The notes beneath the pieces are model-generated. The model did no database searches. It was not told the origin of the DNA and saw only the letters and a program-made list of their open reading frames with translations. Below, piece by piece: positions 1 through 5,665 of a stretch of 7,090 bases of DNA (within the stretch, counting starts at the first letter, position 1; each line of letters starts with the position of its first letter). Origin of the DNA: Candidatus Kuenenia stuttgartensis (GTDB lineage: Bacteria; Bacteroidota; Bacteroidia; Chitinophagales; Chitinophagaceae); the NCBI GenBank assembly GCA_943330835.2, contig CALQJH020000096.1, forward strand, positions 1 through 7,090. The letters run 5' to 3'. The position numbers and the translations under genes are program-made.

Positions 1-1090
1 GTTGTCCTATTTTAAGGTATTTATTAATGACTTCTAATTGTTGTTTTGAATTGATAGCCCCGATATCCGTGTTTTTATCTAATGGATCTCCTAAGATTAG
101 CGACTCCATTCTGTCTTTTAATTTTTGTAATACGATTTTATAAACAGATTCCTGTACAAACAATCTTGATCCAGCACAACAAACATGCCCCTGATTAAAG
201 AAGATGCCATTGATAACCCCTTCTACAGCTTGGTCTAACGGCGCATCATCAAAAATAATATTAGCAGCTTTCCCTCCCAGTTCAAGTGTGGCTTTTTTAT
301 TTGTGCCTGCAATTGCCTTTTGAATTATTTTTCCCACGTCAGTGGATCCTGTAAAAGCAATTTTATTAATATCGTTATGATTAACCAACGCAGCACCTGT
401 AGCTCCTGCGCCTGTGATGATGTTTACAACACCGGGAGGCAAATCTGCTTCCTGTATAATTTCTGCAAGTTTCAATGCAGTTAATGATGTAGTTTCAGCG
501 GGTTTTAATACAACCGTATTCCCTGTTGCCAGTGCGGGTGCGATTTTCCAGGCAGCCATCAGCAATGGAAAATTCCAGGGAATGATTTGTCCGGCTACAC
601 CCAACGGCTGTGGGTTCCTGTTAGGAAATGCATATTCCAGTTTATCAGCCCATCCTGCATAATAAAAAAAGTGATTAGCAGCTGTTGGCACATCGAAGTC
701 GCGACTCTCTCTTATTGGCTTACCGCCATCTAAAGTTTCGATAACAGCGAGTTCCCTTGCTTTTTCCTGAATAATTCTGGCAATGCGGTAAATATATTTA
801 GCTCTTTCTTTTGGCGATGTTTTCTTCCAACCTTTCTCGTATGCATTTCTTGCAGCTACCACGGCTTTATTTACATCAGCATTATTTGCTTCTGCAATCG
901 AAGAAAGTTTTTCTTCTGTAGCAGGATTTATGGTATCGAAATATTTTTTTGAGGATGGTTTCTCAAACTTTCCATTAATAAATAATTCATAACGCTCCGC
1001 AATTTTAGCTACACTTTTACTTTCAGGCGCTGGTGCAAGATTGCGTGAACTGTCGAATTTGAGTTTGAGGGTGTTATTTTTTTTTGCCAT
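1..1090 (-). CDS. Aldehyde dehydrogenase, NAD(P)+-dependent ALDH superfamily (C-terminus beyond window)
   Basis: Oxidises an aldehyde to the carboxylic acid with NAD(P)+ in the cytoplasm. The reading frame is open from the ATG at 1090 to the window edge, giving 363 complete codons; members of this family are usually about 490-500 residues, so roughly 130 C-terminal residues are missing. Visible motifs are the cofactor-site PWNFP with Asn173, the KPAE motif at 196-199 (Lys196 and Glu199 contact the cofactor ribose), the Rossmann motif FTGSTDVGK (Gly248, Gly253), the general base Glu270 in LELGGK, and FFNQGHVCCAGSR with the nucleophile most likely Cys304 and a neighbouring Cys305. This resembles the ALDH1/ALDH2-type subfamily. 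A run of nine A residues follows the ATG and GC, and no alternative Met exists nearby, so the start is fairly secure. It lies downstream of deoC, whose product acetaldehyde is a plausible substrate; that is inference, and the true substrate cannot be read from the sequence. Confidence 0.93.
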   Translation of the reverse strand, partial: MAKKNNTLKLKFDSSRNLAPAPESKSVAKIAERYELFINGKFEKPSSKKYFDTINPATEEKLSSIAEANNADVNKAVVAARNAYEKGWKKTSPKERAKYIYRIARIIQEKARELAVIETLDGGKPIRESRDFDVPTAANHFFYYAGWADKLEYAFPNRNPQPLGVAGQIIPWNFPLLMAAWKIAPALATGNTVVLKPAETTSLTALKLAEIIQEADLPPGVVNIITGAGATGAALVNHNDINKIAFTGSTDVGKIIQKAIAGTNKKATLELGGKAANIIFDDAPLDQAVEGVINGIFFNQGHVCCAGSRLFVQESVYKIVLQKLKDRMESLILGDPLDKNTDIGAINSKQQLEVINKYLKIGQ

Positions 1091-1100
1091 AAATATACTG

Positions 1101-1140
1101 TTTCAAAGGTTTCAAAGGTTTAAGAGGTTTCAATAGTTTA
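1101..1140. repeat. Intergenic repeat, left arm of the pair bracketing the IVP gene
   Basis: Two back-to-back TTTCAAAGGT-like units are followed by TAAGAGGTTTCAATAG. The 16-mer AAAGGTTTCAAAGGTT at 1105-1120 occurs as a perfect reverse complement at 1576-1591 on the other side of the IVP gene. TCAATAG at 1130-1136 likewise matches CTATTGA at 1561-1567 with a one-base difference in spacing, so the arms correspond over about 32 nt. The stretch lies between the IVP stop and the aldehyde dehydrogenase ATG, and related repeats recur at 2567-2612 and 5666-5760. Confidence 0.7.
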
Positions 1141-1150
1141 CTTCACCTTT

Positions 1151-1543
1151 TCAAACATTGAATTTCTGACCTTTTATTGCTGTTTTCTTTAAATATTCAA
1201 TCATTTTATGAATCAAATTACTTATTCTTAAACAAGAAGTAAAAATGAAATCAAACTCTTCTTTACTAATATAACCATCATCTAAAGCTCTATAGATTTG
1301 TGACCTCAATTCTCCACACGAGCCTTTAGCAATGTATAAAAACTGAATAAACTCTTTATTCCCTCCTCTTTCAAAACCTTCGGCAATATTATCCATAATG
1401 GAACCAGCCGAACGTTCTATTTGAGAAATCAAACCAAAGTTTCTTTCAAATCTTTTCTCCTTGATTAACTTCCTTAAAACCCGATTTAATTCTCGCGCTT
1501 CTTTCCAGGATATTATTTCTTCAAATCTTTTTATTGTTGACAT
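1151..1543 (-). CDS. Four-helix-bundle protein of the 23S rRNA intervening-sequence (IVP/S23) family
   Basis: A 130-residue protein of the S23/IVP family, which was first found encoded inside intervening sequences of bacterial 23S rRNA and is related to the Avd accessory proteins of diversity-generating retroelements. Its cellular function is not established; family members form four-helix bundles that oligomerise and are thought to bind nucleic acid. Diagnostic features are the N-terminal IKRFEEIISWKEARELN, the helix-2 core RSAGSIMDNIAEGFERG with NIAEGF at 52-57, and FIQFLYIAKGSCGELRSQ at 65-82, where the small-residue GS..E pattern is characteristic. Length is normal for the family. The frame extends to a TTG five codons upstream, but the ATG at 1543 begins the conserved N-terminus and is preferred. 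No 23S rRNA is present here: the gene stands alone between metabolic genes and is bracketed by inverted repeats. Family assignment is confident; the biological role is unknown. Confidence 0.88.
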   Translation of the reverse strand: MSTIKRFEEIISWKEARELNRVLRKLIKEKRFERNFGLISQIERSAGSIMDNIAEGFERGGNKEFIQFLYIAKGSCGELRSQIYRALDDGYISKEEFDFIFTSCLRISNLIHKMIEYLKKTAIKGQKFNV

Positions 1544-1557
1544 AGGTTCTTTTTTCA

Positions 1558-1600
1558 AACCTATTGAACAAATGGAACCTTTGAAACCTTTTGAACTAAA
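1558..1600. repeat. Intergenic repeat, right arm of the pair bracketing the IVP gene
   Basis: This stretch holds AACCTTTGAAACCTTT at 1576-1591, the exact reverse complement of 1105-1120, plus CTATTGAAC at 1561-1569 matching the other arm's TCAATAG segment. It lies just upstream of the IVP start, so in the minus-strand transcript it would form the leader of that gene. Its orientation is opposite to the repeats at 1101-1140, 2567-2612 and the left half of 5666-5760. Confidence 0.7.
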
Positions 1601-1626
1601 TAAAATTCACTCTGAATTTTATTTAG
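1596..1626 (-). other. AT-rich perfect hairpin overlapping the deoC stop codon
   Basis: CTAAATAAAATTC at 1596-1608 and its exact reverse complement at 1614-1626 form a 13-bp stem with a 5-nt loop (1609-1613). The stem includes the deoC TAA stop (1623-1625) and ends next to the right arm of the IVP-flanking repeat. Only one G-C pair lies at each end of the stem and no T-tract follows on the minus strand, so it is not a classic intrinsic terminator. It could act as an mRNA 3'-end stabiliser or a weak terminator, or mark an insertion boundary. Confidence 0.5.
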
Positions 1627-2528
1627 TCATTTGAAAAATAATCAGCTGACTGGTATACTCCGGTTTTCTGTTTCATTAATTGCATCAAAATATCATTAGC
1701 CAAGCTGCTTGCTCCAAAGCGGAACCATTCATTATTCATCCATTCTTCTCCTAGCACTTCATTCAGCATTACTAAGTAATGTAAAGCTAATTTCGCTTTT
1801 GATATTCCTCCTGCGGGCTTCATGGCAATTTTCTTTCCTGTTTTGTAATAGAAGTCCCTTATCGCTTCCAGCATCACCAAAGTGACTGGCATTGTAGCTG
1901 CGGGAGAAATTTTTCCAGTGGAAGTTTTAATAAAATCGGCGCCTGCATACATCGCTATATCACTCGCCTTTCTCACTTTGTCATAACTACCCAATTCTCC
2001 CGTTTCTAGAATTACTTTTAATCTTGCGTTGCCACAGGCTTGTTTAATTGCAGCGATTTCATCAAAGACGAAATTGTATTCCCCCTGATGAAATTTCCCT
2101 CTGGAAATAACCATGTCTATTTCATCAGCACCTTGACTCACTGCAAATTTAGTATCTCTTAATTTTATATCTCTTGTTGACTGTCCACTTGGAAAAGCGG
2201 TTGCTACAGAAGCCACTTTAACACCAGAATCGCCTAATGCTTTTTTTGCTACACCTACCATTGACGGATATACGCAAACTGCAGCTACTGTAGGTAACCC
2301 AGGGTAGCTATCGTGCAAATGTTTTGCTTTGTAACAAAGCTGCATCACCTTGCCATCTGTATCTTTTCCCTCCAATGTAGTCAGATCAATCATATTCAAA
2401 GCCAACTTCAGCCCATTGATCTTCGTTTCATTTTTTATGCTTCGTTTGGTAAATCTTGATGCACGTTCTTCTATGCCTACTTGATCTATTCGTGGAGATA
2501 TTGTAAAATCTGGAATATTTTTTATCAT
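1623..2528 (-). CDS. deoC: Deoxyribose-phosphate aldolase (class I, DERA)
   Basis: Cytoplasmic class I aldolase that cleaves 2-deoxy-D-ribose-5-phosphate to glyceraldehyde-3-phosphate and acetaldehyde, the last step of deoxynucleoside catabolism. It has 301 residues. The Schiff-base lysine is Lys201 in FIKTSTGK, the second active-site lysine is Lys237 in MKPAGGI, and the catalytic aspartate is Asp138 in ADEIDMV. Also seen are Asp48 in MIDLTTL, VCVYP at 84-88 and ETGELG at 175-180. It is longer than the roughly 250-260-residue E. coli-type enzyme. The extended N-terminus, the ACGNARLKVILETGELG segment and the C-terminal WFRFGASSLANDI...TGVY segment resemble the animal DERA form as I recall it. 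The ATG at 2528 keeps the whole extended N-terminus. It follows the nucleoside phosphorylase at a distance of 136 bp, which fits a nucleoside salvage role. Confidence 0.95.
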   Translation of the reverse strand: MIKNIPDFTISPRIDQVGIEERASRFTKRSIKNETKINGLKLALNMIDLTTLEGKDTDGKVMQLCYKAKHLHDSYPGLPTVAAVCVYPSMVGVAKKALGDSGVKVASVATAFPSGQSTRDIKLRDTKFAVSQGADEIDMVISRGKFHQGEYNFVFDEIAAIKQACGNARLKVILETGELGSYDKVRKASDIAMYAGADFIKTSTGKISPAATMPVTLVMLEAIRDFYYKTGKKIAMKPAGGISKAKLALHYLVMLNEVLGEEWMNNEWFRFGASSLANDILMQLMKQKTGVYQSADYFSND

Positions 2529-2548
2529 GTTTACATTATGATGATTTA

Positions 2549-2578
2549 TAAAAATAAGGCATTTTAAAAGGTTTCAAA
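2549..2578 (-). promoter_or_regulatory. Candidate Bacteroidota promoter for deoC
   Basis: On the minus strand, TTTG (2578-2575) is followed after 18 nt by TATTTTTA (2556-2549), which matches the Bacteroidota -7 consensus TAnnTTTG except for the final base. Transcription would start about 15 nt before the deoC ATG. The TTTG lies inside the AACCTTTGAAACC repeat, so the repeat may supply the -33 element. The match is imperfect in AT-rich sequence, hence low confidence. Confidence 0.3.
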
Positions 2579-2612
2579 GGTTTAAAATGTTGAAAAGGTT
2601 TAAAATGTTGAA
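2567..2612. repeat. Tandem intergenic repeat between deoC and the nucleoside phosphorylase
   Basis: AAAGGTTTAAAATGTTGAA occurs twice in tandem at 2576-2594 and 2594-2612 (18-nt period), preceded by a related AAAAGGTTTC unit at 2567-2575. The core AAAGGTTTCAAAGGTTT matches the left arm flanking the IVP gene in the same orientation. To the right, 2629-2650 (AACCTTATGAAATCTTGAAAC) is a weak reverse-complement echo of the repeat, suggesting a decayed inverted structure. The surrounding gap 2529-2664 shows no gene. Confidence 0.65.
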
Positions 2613-2664
2613 GAAATGCGAATCTGTTAACCTTATGAAATCTTGAAACTACTTAAATATACTG

Positions 2665-3537
2665 CTATGAAAGTATAACAGCAATCGCTTTTTCAATCAT
2701 TTTTTCCACTGCCGCATTACTATCTTTTGAATATTGTTGAACAACTCGATTAGCAACAACGACATTAATGCTCAAACATTCATGCCCCAGTAATTTTCCC
2801 AAACCAAAAATAGCAGAAGATTCCATTTCGAAATTTGTGATTCTACTTCCGTTATATGCGAAGTCCGTTAAACTATCTATTAGAGCTCTGCTTCTAGATT
2901 TCAAACGAAGTTCCCTTCCCTGAGGACCATAGAAGCCAGGTGCGGTAACTGTAATTCCTTTAAAGAAATCATCGCCGAATTTATTAATTAATAATTCACT
3001 GCCTTTAAAAACATAGGGCATTGTTATAGATGTATCCATTTGAGTCTGTTGCAAAAATGAAGCAATCAAATTGTTGTCATCTTCAGACTTTTCATAATCA
3101 TAGTAATTCATCAGATTATCAAACCCAAGACCATGTGTTGATGCCACCAAACTATCCACTGGAATATCTAACTGCAATGCTCCTGAAGTTCCGAAACGAA
3201 TAATGTTCAATTTTTTTATTGTTGATTTAATCGTTCTGCTTTTGAGATCAATATTAGCCAATGCATCTAATTCATTGATGGCAATATCAATATTGTCTGG
3301 GCCAATTCCTGTAGACATTACAGAGATTCTTTGGTTGCCTATATAGCCTGTATGTGTGATAAATTCTCTGTGTTGTAATTGGAATTCTATGTTGTCGAAA
3401 TACTTGCTTACTTTTTTCACGCGTTCCGGATCGCCAACTAAAATAACGGTATCGGCTAGCTCTTCAGGGCGAAGATCCAAATGATAAACGGCGCCGCGAT
3501 TATTGATGATTAATTCTGATTCTGGAATTTGATGCAT
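2665..3537 (-). CDS. Nucleoside phosphorylase (uridine/purine nucleoside phosphorylase family, PNP_UDP_1)
   Basis: Reversible phosphorolysis of a nucleoside to the free base and (deoxy)ribose-1-phosphate, in the cytoplasm. The 290-residue length is slightly above E. coli uridine phosphorylase. Visible motifs are the phosphate-binding GDPER at 35-39, the STGIG loop at 75-79, RFGTSGA at 114-120 (Arg114 and Thr117 region, phosphate), FYGPQGRE at 202-209 where Gln206 and Arg208 align with the uracil-reading Gln-x-Arg of uridine phosphorylase, FEMESSA at 236-242 (the Met-Glu pair that binds ribose), and VVANR at 260-264. The Gln-x-Arg signature favours a pyrimidine substrate, so uridine phosphorylase is the best guess, but specificity is not certain and no gene symbol is assigned. 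Its neighbour deoC acts two steps downstream for deoxynucleosides. The ATG at 3537 is the only sensible start for the conserved N-terminus. Confidence 0.92.
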   Translation of the reverse strand: MHQIPESELIINNRGAVYHLDLRPEELADTVILVGDPERVKKVSKYFDNIEFQLQHREFITHTGYIGNQRISVMSTGIGPDNIDIAINELDALANIDLKSRTIKSTIKKLNIIRFGTSGALQLDIPVDSLVASTHGLGFDNLMNYYDYEKSEDDNNLIASFLQQTQMDTSITMPYVFKGSELLINKFGDDFFKGITVTAPGFYGPQGRELRLKSRSRALIDSLTDFAYNGSRITNFEMESSAIFGLGKLLGHECLSINVVVANRVVQQYSKDSNAAVEKMIEKAIAVILS

Positions 3538-3604
3538 TCCGTTGATTTTAATGTAAGAATAAAAATAGCGATAATTGTTGATTATTGTTGCCAGAGTTGA
3601 TTCT

Positions 3605-3635
3605 AATTAAAACGCCCACGGGAAAACCGTGGGCG
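3605..3635 (-). terminator. GC-rich hairpin with T-tract, downstream of the secreted-protein gene (REP-like arms)
   Basis: A perfect 9-bp stem (CGCCCACGG at 3613-3621 with CCGTGGGCG at 3627-3635) has a GAAAA loop and is followed on the minus strand by TTTTAATT. It lies about 42 nt past the stop of the gene at 3677-4261, which suits an intrinsic terminator. The same arms (GCCCAYGG/CCRTGGGC) and the same TTTTAAT tail recur downstream of pgk, so it may also be a dispersed REP-type repeat used as a terminator. Confidence 0.7.
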
Positions 3636-3676
3636 ACAATAATATTAAAATAAAAATGTGTCAAAAAAAGTAACTA

Positions 3677-4261
3677 TTAACCACCTGACCCTAAAACTAG
3701 AATTAATACAAACCAAACAGCTGATGCAATACCAAATGCAGTCCAAACTTTCTTCTTTTTTATTTTATGAGCCTGATCTGTATAAGCACGATTATAATCA
3801 GAATTCCTCATCAATTCTTTTTCTTTATAATTTAAATTTTTATCATCCGGCTCTGATGAAGCACAAGCTACTGCAGGTATCAATCCTATTAATGGCGAAA
3901 TTAAAATCGTTGTAACTGCTGTACCACCTGCCCCAGATTTCTTTCCTTTATAATACAGATTTGCATCTTCTTTCCCTTTTAAAACCATATCAATTTTATT
4001 TGTCTCATTATTATTCTTTGCATGATCGTCATTAAAAATGTCATTTGTACCATCTTCATATCTTATCATGATAACCTCAGACTTTGAAATTGTGTAAACT
4101 GGCCCAGTAAGATTGGCGATTTTTTTGTATTTTATTTCCGATTGATTAACCTCGCTTACTTTTGCTTTTATTTCTTCGCCATTTTTTTTGATGATTAAGT
4201 CTTGGGAAAAGCAGACTACACTAATCAGCGATAATACAGAATACAGAAGGAATTTTTTCAT
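3677..4261 (-). CDS. Secreted/membrane protein of unknown function, Bacteroidota-type
   Basis: A 194-residue protein whose function I cannot name. A signal peptide is clear: KK followed by a hydrophobic core at 4-17 and a probable signal peptidase I cut near CFS|QDL, leaving an N-terminal Gln as is common in this phylum. Residues 21-76 (DLIIKKNGEEIKAKVSEV...SEIKYKK...TGPVYTISKSEVIMIRYEDGT) form a small beta-rich domain often seen at the N-terminus of Bacteroidota exported proteins. A polar linker (77-110) follows, then a Gly/Ala-rich hydrophobic segment at about 112-134, a charged stretch with NSDYNRAYTDQAHKIKKKK at 153-171, and a second hydrophobic helix at about 173-190. It is therefore probably an inner-membrane protein with its N-terminal domain outside the cytoplasm; topology is inference. 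It is flanked by two hairpins of the same repeat family, so it is probably transcribed alone. Confidence 0.85.
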   Translation of the reverse strand: MKKFLLYSVLSLISVVCFSQDLIIKKNGEEIKAKVSEVNQSEIKYKKIANLTGPVYTISKSEVIMIRYEDGTNDIFNDDHAKNNNETNKIDMVLKGKEDANLYYKGKKSGAGGTAVTTILISPLIGLIPAVACASSEPDDKNLNYKEKELMRNSDYNRAYTDQAHKIKKKKVWTAFGIASAVWFVLILVLGSGG

Positions 4262-4328
4262 GTTTTTTAATTTAATTATTTTTCTAATTGATATATTTTT
4301 CGCATAAAAATAAATTTATACGTATTTG

Positions 4329-4336
4329 CAAATGTA
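4329..4336 (-). promoter_or_regulatory. Candidate -7 box for the secreted-protein gene
   Basis: On the minus strand TACATTTG (4336-4329) matches the Bacteroidota -7 consensus TAnnTTTG fully. Transcription would start near 4322, leaving an AT-rich leader of about 60 nt. No clear TTTG is found 18-20 nt upstream; that region is occupied by GCCCATGG at 4352-4359, a half copy of the nearby palindrome. Confidence 0.4.
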
Positions 4337-4349
4337 ATGATTTAAAAGA

Positions 4350-4417
4350 TAGCCCATGGATAATACAATTAATTTATTTCTGCCTATTAAAATGCCCATG
4401 GTTTAAACCATGGGCTA
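4350..4417. repeat. Three copies of GCCCATGG, able to form alternative hairpins
   Basis: GCCCATGG occurs at 4352-4359 and 4394-4401, and in reverse complement at 4408-4415. TAGCCCATGG at 4350-4359 pairs exactly with CCATGGGCTA at 4408-4417 (10 bp, 48-nt loop), which competes with the tight palindrome 4394-4415. The arms are also close to those of the hairpin at 3613-3635. This is consistent with REP/BIME-like dispersed repeats; no transposase of the matching type is in the window. Confidence 0.55.
4387..4415 (-). terminator. Perfect 22-nt palindrome with T-tract, downstream of pgk
   Basis: The segment 4394-4415 equals its own reverse complement (GCCCATGGTTT then AAACCATGGGC). As RNA it would fold as a stem of about 9 bp with a short TTAA loop. 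On the minus strand it is followed by ATTTTAATAGG, and it begins 50 nt past the pgk stop. Position and tail fit an intrinsic terminator closing the gap-pgk pair; the shared arms with 3613-3635 suggest a repeat family origin. Confidence 0.65.
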
Positions 4418-4464
4418 ATATTATTTTCAATTTATACACAGCCGAAATCGTGGATAATTATCTT

Positions 4465-5658
4465 TTATTTTATTGCGGCAATACCAGGCAATACTTTTCC
4501 TTCAAAATATTCCAACATCGCACCACCGCCAGTTGACACATAGCTTACTTTATCTGCAAGATGAAATTTATTAATGGCCGCGACGCTGTCTCCACCACCT
4601 ACAAGACTGAAAGCACCTTTGGAAGTAGCTTCTGCAACGGCTAACGCAATTGATTTTGTCCCGTTTTGAAATTTTTCCATTTCAAAAACACCCATTGGAC
4701 CATTCCATAAAATAGTTTTGCTTTTTAAAATCACTTCGTTAAAATCAGCAATAGCTTTTCGCCCAATATCTAATCCCATCCATCCTGAAGGAATTTGATC
4801 ACTTGCGCAATTGGATGTTTGAGCATCAGCTGCAAATTTATCAGCAATAGTACTATCCAAAGGCAAATGAATATTTACTCCCAAGGATTTTGCTTTTGCT
4901 AAGATTTCTAAAGCCAATTCCAAACGATCATCTTCACAAAGTGAATTTCCGATTTGTTTACCTTGAGCTTTCCAAAAAGTATAGGCCATTCCGCCACCAA
5001 TGATGATATCTGTAGCTCTGTTTAATAAGTTTTCTATAATAAGAATTTTGTCGGAAACCTTTGCTCCTCCTATAATTGCAGTAAATGGCTTTTCTGCTGT
5101 ATGCAAAACTTTTTCTGCGCTTACCACTTCAGCTTCCATTAATAATCCAAACATTTTTTTATCGGAAGTAAAAAAATCTGCAATAACTGACGTTGACGCA
5201 TGAGCGCGGTGTGCAGTTCCAAAAGCATCATTAACATAAACATCTCCAAGCTTACTTAATTTTTCAGCAAATGACTTGTCGCCTTTTTCTTCCTCTTTGT
5301 AAAAACGTAAATTTTCAAGCAACAATACTTCTCCGGATTTTAATGTGGTTGACTTGTCAATAGCTTCTTGTCCGATACAATCATTAGCCAAATCCACTTT
5401 CACATCACCTAATAATGACTTTAAATGACTAACCAAATGTTTCAATGAATATTTATCAGCGGGACCATCTTTTGGTCTACCGAGATGACTCATTAGAATT
5501 ACACTGCCTCCATCTTTAAGAATTTTTTTTATAGTAGGCAATGTTGCTGTCATACGCGTGTCATCTGTGATTTCAAATTGATCATTTAGGGGAACATTGA
5601 AATCAACACGCACCAATACTTTTTGATAAGAGAAATTATAATTTGAAAATTTTGACAT
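4465..5658 (-). CDS. pgk: Phosphoglycerate kinase
   Basis: Transfers the phosphate of 1,3-bisphosphoglycerate to ADP, giving 3-phosphoglycerate and ATP, in cytoplasmic glycolysis (reversible). It is 397 residues long, normal for a bacterial enzyme. All landmark motifs are present in order: RVDFNVPL at 17-24 and SHLGRP at 57-62 (substrate-binding basic patch, Arg18 and Arg61), LLENLRFY at 113-120, [13 protein letters not shown] at 143-155, GGAKVSDK at 197-204 (nucleotide site), NGPMGVFE at 319-326, GGGDSVAAI at 354-362 and STGGGAMLE at 375-383. The frame runs on to a TTG eight codons upstream, but the ATG at 5658 begins the conserved MSKFSNYNF...VLVRVDFN region and avoids reading into the upstream repeat. 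It follows gap in the same direction with a 104-bp gap filled by an inverted repeat, so co-transcription is likely but may be modulated. Confidence 0.97.
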   Translation of the reverse strand: MSKFSNYNFSYQKVLVRVDFNVPLNDQFEITDDTRMTATLPTIKKILKDGGSVILMSHLGRPKDGPADKYSLKHLVSHLKSLLGDVKVDLANDCIGQEAIDKSTTLKSGEVLLLENLRFYKEEEKGDKSFAEKLSKLGDVYVNDAFGTAHRAHASTSVIADFFTSDKKMFGLLMEAEVVSAEKVLHTAEKPFTAIIGGAKVSDKILIIENLLNRATDIIIGGGMAYTFWKAQGKQIGNSLCEDDRLELALEILAKAKSLGVNIHLPLDSTIADKFAADAQTSNCASDQIPSGWMGLDIGRKAIADFNEVILKSKTILWNGPMGVFEMEKFQNGTKSIALAVAEATSKGAFSLVGGGDSVAAINKFHLADKVSYVSTGGGAMLEYFEGKVLPGIAAIK

Positions 5659-5665
5659 GAGATCA

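Larger units (their letters stand above)
1101..1600 (-). mobile_element. Candidate repeat-bounded unit carrying the IVP gene (tentative)
   Basis: The IVP gene at 1151-1543 is enclosed by inverted arms of about 32 nt (1105-1136 and 1561-1591, including a perfect 16-nt core), and it separates deoC from an aldehyde dehydrogenase with which it has no obvious metabolic link. No transposase, reverse transcriptase or clear target-site duplication is visible, so mobility would have to be supplied in trans or be ancestral. What is seen is the inverted-repeat enclosure; that it moves or moved as a unit is inference. The alternative is that the repeats spread independently and happen to flank this gene. 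Confidence 0.35.

Noticed and set aside
414..662. Open frame of 82 codons on the plus strand
   Set aside because: It lies antisense inside the aldehyde dehydrogenase, whose motifs are intact; its translation has no recognisable features.
1091..1120. Promoter for the aldehyde dehydrogenase from TTTG in the repeat plus TATATTTA next to the ATG
   Set aside because: The -7-like box is so close to the ATG that transcription would start inside the coding region, and the TTTG spacing is too short.
2567..2612. Short tandem repeat as a CRISPR array
   Set aside because: Units are directly adjacent with an 18-nt period and no spacers, and no cas genes are present.
2655..2664. AAATATACTG shared with 1091-1100, as a possible end of the repeat unit
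   Set aside because: A 10-nt match in AT-rich DNA is expected by chance in 7 kb, and the two sites sit at different places relative to the repeats.
3658..3915. Open frame of 85 codons on the plus strand
   Set aside because: Antisense to the secreted-protein gene, low-complexity translation with no plausible start context.
4211..4213. Cys17 of the secreted protein as a lipobox cysteine
   Set aside because: The preceding residues are S-V-V, which do not fit the lipobox (Leu at -3, small residues at -2 and -1); ordinary signal peptidase I cleavage fits better.
4288..4536. Open frame of 82 codons on the plus strand
   Set aside because: It crosses the palindrome and runs into the antisense of pgk; its composition is that of translated AT-rich spacer.
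5000..5203. Open frames on the plus strand within pgk, and likewise 5971-6234 within gap
   Set aside because: Both are antisense shadows of well-conserved glycolytic genes.
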